Below are positions 13,078 to 14,175 of a DNA stretch of 14,175 bases, piece after piece. A program made the translations under genes and the position numbers. The notes under the pieces were generated by a model that saw only the letters and a program-made list of their open reading frames with translations, was not told the origin of the DNA and did no database searches. Source of the DNA: Planctomycetota bacterium (GTDB taxonomy: Bacteria; Planctomycetota; UBA1135; GCA-002748355); assembly GCA_020638795.1 (NCBI GenBank), contig JACKHW010000020.1, forward strand, positions 1 through 14,175, given 5' to 3'. Positions within the stretch are counted from its first letter, which is position 1; every line of letters begins with the position of its first letter.

Positions 13078-14052
13078 TCAGCCGGCCCGCTCGCGCTTCT
13101 TCCGTCTCGCTTCGAGGCGTTCGGGAGTTGTCTGCCACCGTTCGTGGAACCACATCCAATCCGATGGCTGTTCGCGAATCGCCGCTTCGACAGCCGCGCT
13201 CCACGCCTGCGTGAGTCGCAGGACTTCCGCGTCGCGATCCGCCGCGAAGTCGGGCCAGATCGGTTCGCAAACGATCAAGCGCAGACCGTTCTCGTGGCGC
13301 CGCAGGAATGCCGGCAAGATCGGGACGCGACCATGGAGCGCGAGCGCCGCCGGGCCCGTCGGTGTGTAGGCGGGTTTGCCGAAGAACGTCACGAACTCTC
13401 CGGCCAGGCGTGCGACGTCTTGATCGGGAACCGTGCCGATGATCTTGTGCTGTCGCAACCCGCGCACGAGGCGCATCGGCGACTCGTTCTGATAGAAGGT
13501 GCTCATGCCGAGCCTCGTGCGTAGATCCTCGACGAACTCGTTGAGTCCCGGATTGCCGAGTCGCTTCGCGATCACGCTGTCGGCTCGCCCGGGGAAGTGC
13601 TTGGCGAGCTGCGCACCGAGGAGTTCCCAATTGCCAATGTGGCCCGTCAGGCCGATGAAGCCACCATCCGCGAACAGACTCTTGGCGCGATCCGCCGCGT
13701 CGTTCTCGTCGATGTAGCCCGGCGGAAGCTTGCCGCGACTCGCGGCGAGCACTTCGGCGACGACGAGACCGAGGTTGTGGGCGATGGTCTTGGAAATGCG
13801 TGTCTTGTCGCCGCTGCTCAGCTCGTCACCGAAGGCGAGCGTGAGATGACCGTGAACCTTGCCGCGGATCGCGCGGTGTGCGGCGATTCTCGTCAAGAAC
13901 GGCAGGACACGTCGCGTGAAGGCAAACGGCAGGAGGCTCGTCGCTCGGCAGACCGAGGTCAACGCGACCGCGACGACACGTCGGCGGAAGCGCTTCCAGC
14001 GACTGCGGGAGCGCTTGTAGTGCTTGCCGTCATTGCGTGCTTCGTCCGCCAT
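13078..14052 (-). CDS. LpxL/HtrB-family lysophospholipid acyltransferase
   Basis: This 324-residue inner-membrane-associated acyltransferase of the lipid A biosynthesis (lauroyl/myristoyl transferase) family would transfer an acyl chain from acyl-ACP to lipid A or a related glycolipid. The N-terminus is strongly basic (KHYKRSRSRWKRFRRR, 10-25), followed by a hydrophobic helix (26-45). The catalytic H(X)4E motif is TGHIGNWELLG with H138 and E143. Further family features are TVPDQDV (207-213), VTFFGKPAYTPTGPAALA (221-238), VPILPAFLRR (243-252) and the terminal WMWFHERW (299-306). It ends in a basic tail. This implies an LPS-type outer membrane. ATG 14052 is preferred because the stretch from ATG 14148 has poor coding bias and no family sequence, though no Shine-Dalgarno is evident. 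It converges on the CAP gene. Confidence 0.9.
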   Translation of the reverse strand: MADEARNDGKHYKRSRSRWKRFRRRVVAVALTSVCRATSLLPFAFTRRVLPFLTRIAAHRAIRGKVHGHLTLAFGDELSSGDKTRISKTIAHNLGLVVAEVLAASRGKLPPGYIDENDAADRAKSLFADGGFIGLTGHIGNWELLGAQLAKHFPGRADSVIAKRLGNPGLNEFVEDLRTRLGMSTFYQNESPMRLVRGLRQHKIIGTVPDQDVARLAGEFVTFFGKPAYTPTGPAALALHGRVPILPAFLRRHENGLRLIVCEPIWPDFAADRDAEVLRLTQAWSAAVEAAIREQPSDWMWFHERWQTTPERLEARRKKRERAG

Positions 14053-14175
14053 CGCTGTTGACGGTACCGCGCAGCGCGGACGATGCGAGTCCTCTCGCGC
14101 TTCGAAGTATGGCGCCCGCCATCGAGTGCGACCAACTCCCGTTGCCATGCTTCCAAGGCGCGAGCGGCGATCGTG

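Overview
The window is GC-rich and gene-dense. It reads as chromosomal DNA from a Gram-negative-type bacterium with a lipid A-style acyltransferase, two lipoproteins with clear lipoboxes and two large secreted proteins carrying carboxypeptidase-regulatory-like domains. That mix, the YkgJ cysteine-cluster protein, and a codon style rich in TCGA (GTC-GAC, CTC-GAG junctions) fit a planctomycete or a similar deep-branching lineage. This assignment is inference; no rRNA or marker gene is present to prove it. I see no insertion sequence, phage gene, CRISPR array or origin.

Layout. On the minus strand at the left edge lie a gene cut by the window border, a small coupled ORF, and an M48 zinc metalloprotease lipoprotein (352-1143). 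A 281-bp divergent spacer with a 13-nt tandem repeat separates these from a plus-strand YkgJ-family protein (1425-2081). An 18-nt direct repeat and a small terminator follow. Next come a small alpha-helical protein that looks like a protoglobin (2217-2822) and a tRNA-Arg(ACG) with its own promoter (2911-2987).

From 3033 to 7028 the minus strand holds a family expansion. Two collinear secreted proteins of exactly 608 residues each are joined by an ATGA stop/start overlap. Downstream of them is a decayed third copy that keeps only parts of the N- and C-terminal ends. Divergent from this block are a PcrA/UvrD helicase (7140-9371) and, 4 bp later, a sigma-54-type AAA+ activator (9376-10317) that has the GAFTGA loop but no DNA-binding domain. 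Then come a separately promoted 864-residue lipoprotein ending in a CAP/SCP domain (10397-12991) and, convergent to it, a LpxL/HtrB-type acyltransferase (13078-14052).

How the genes relate: most are independent housekeeping or envelope functions (DNA repair, envelope proteolysis, lipid acylation, secreted surface proteins). The only tight units are the paralog pair, the pcrA-activator pair, and the M48/small-ORF/edge-gene run. The most unusual items are the tandem 608-residue family with its relic, the HTH-less sigma-54 activator, and an in-frame 28-codon open extension after the acyltransferase stop codon.
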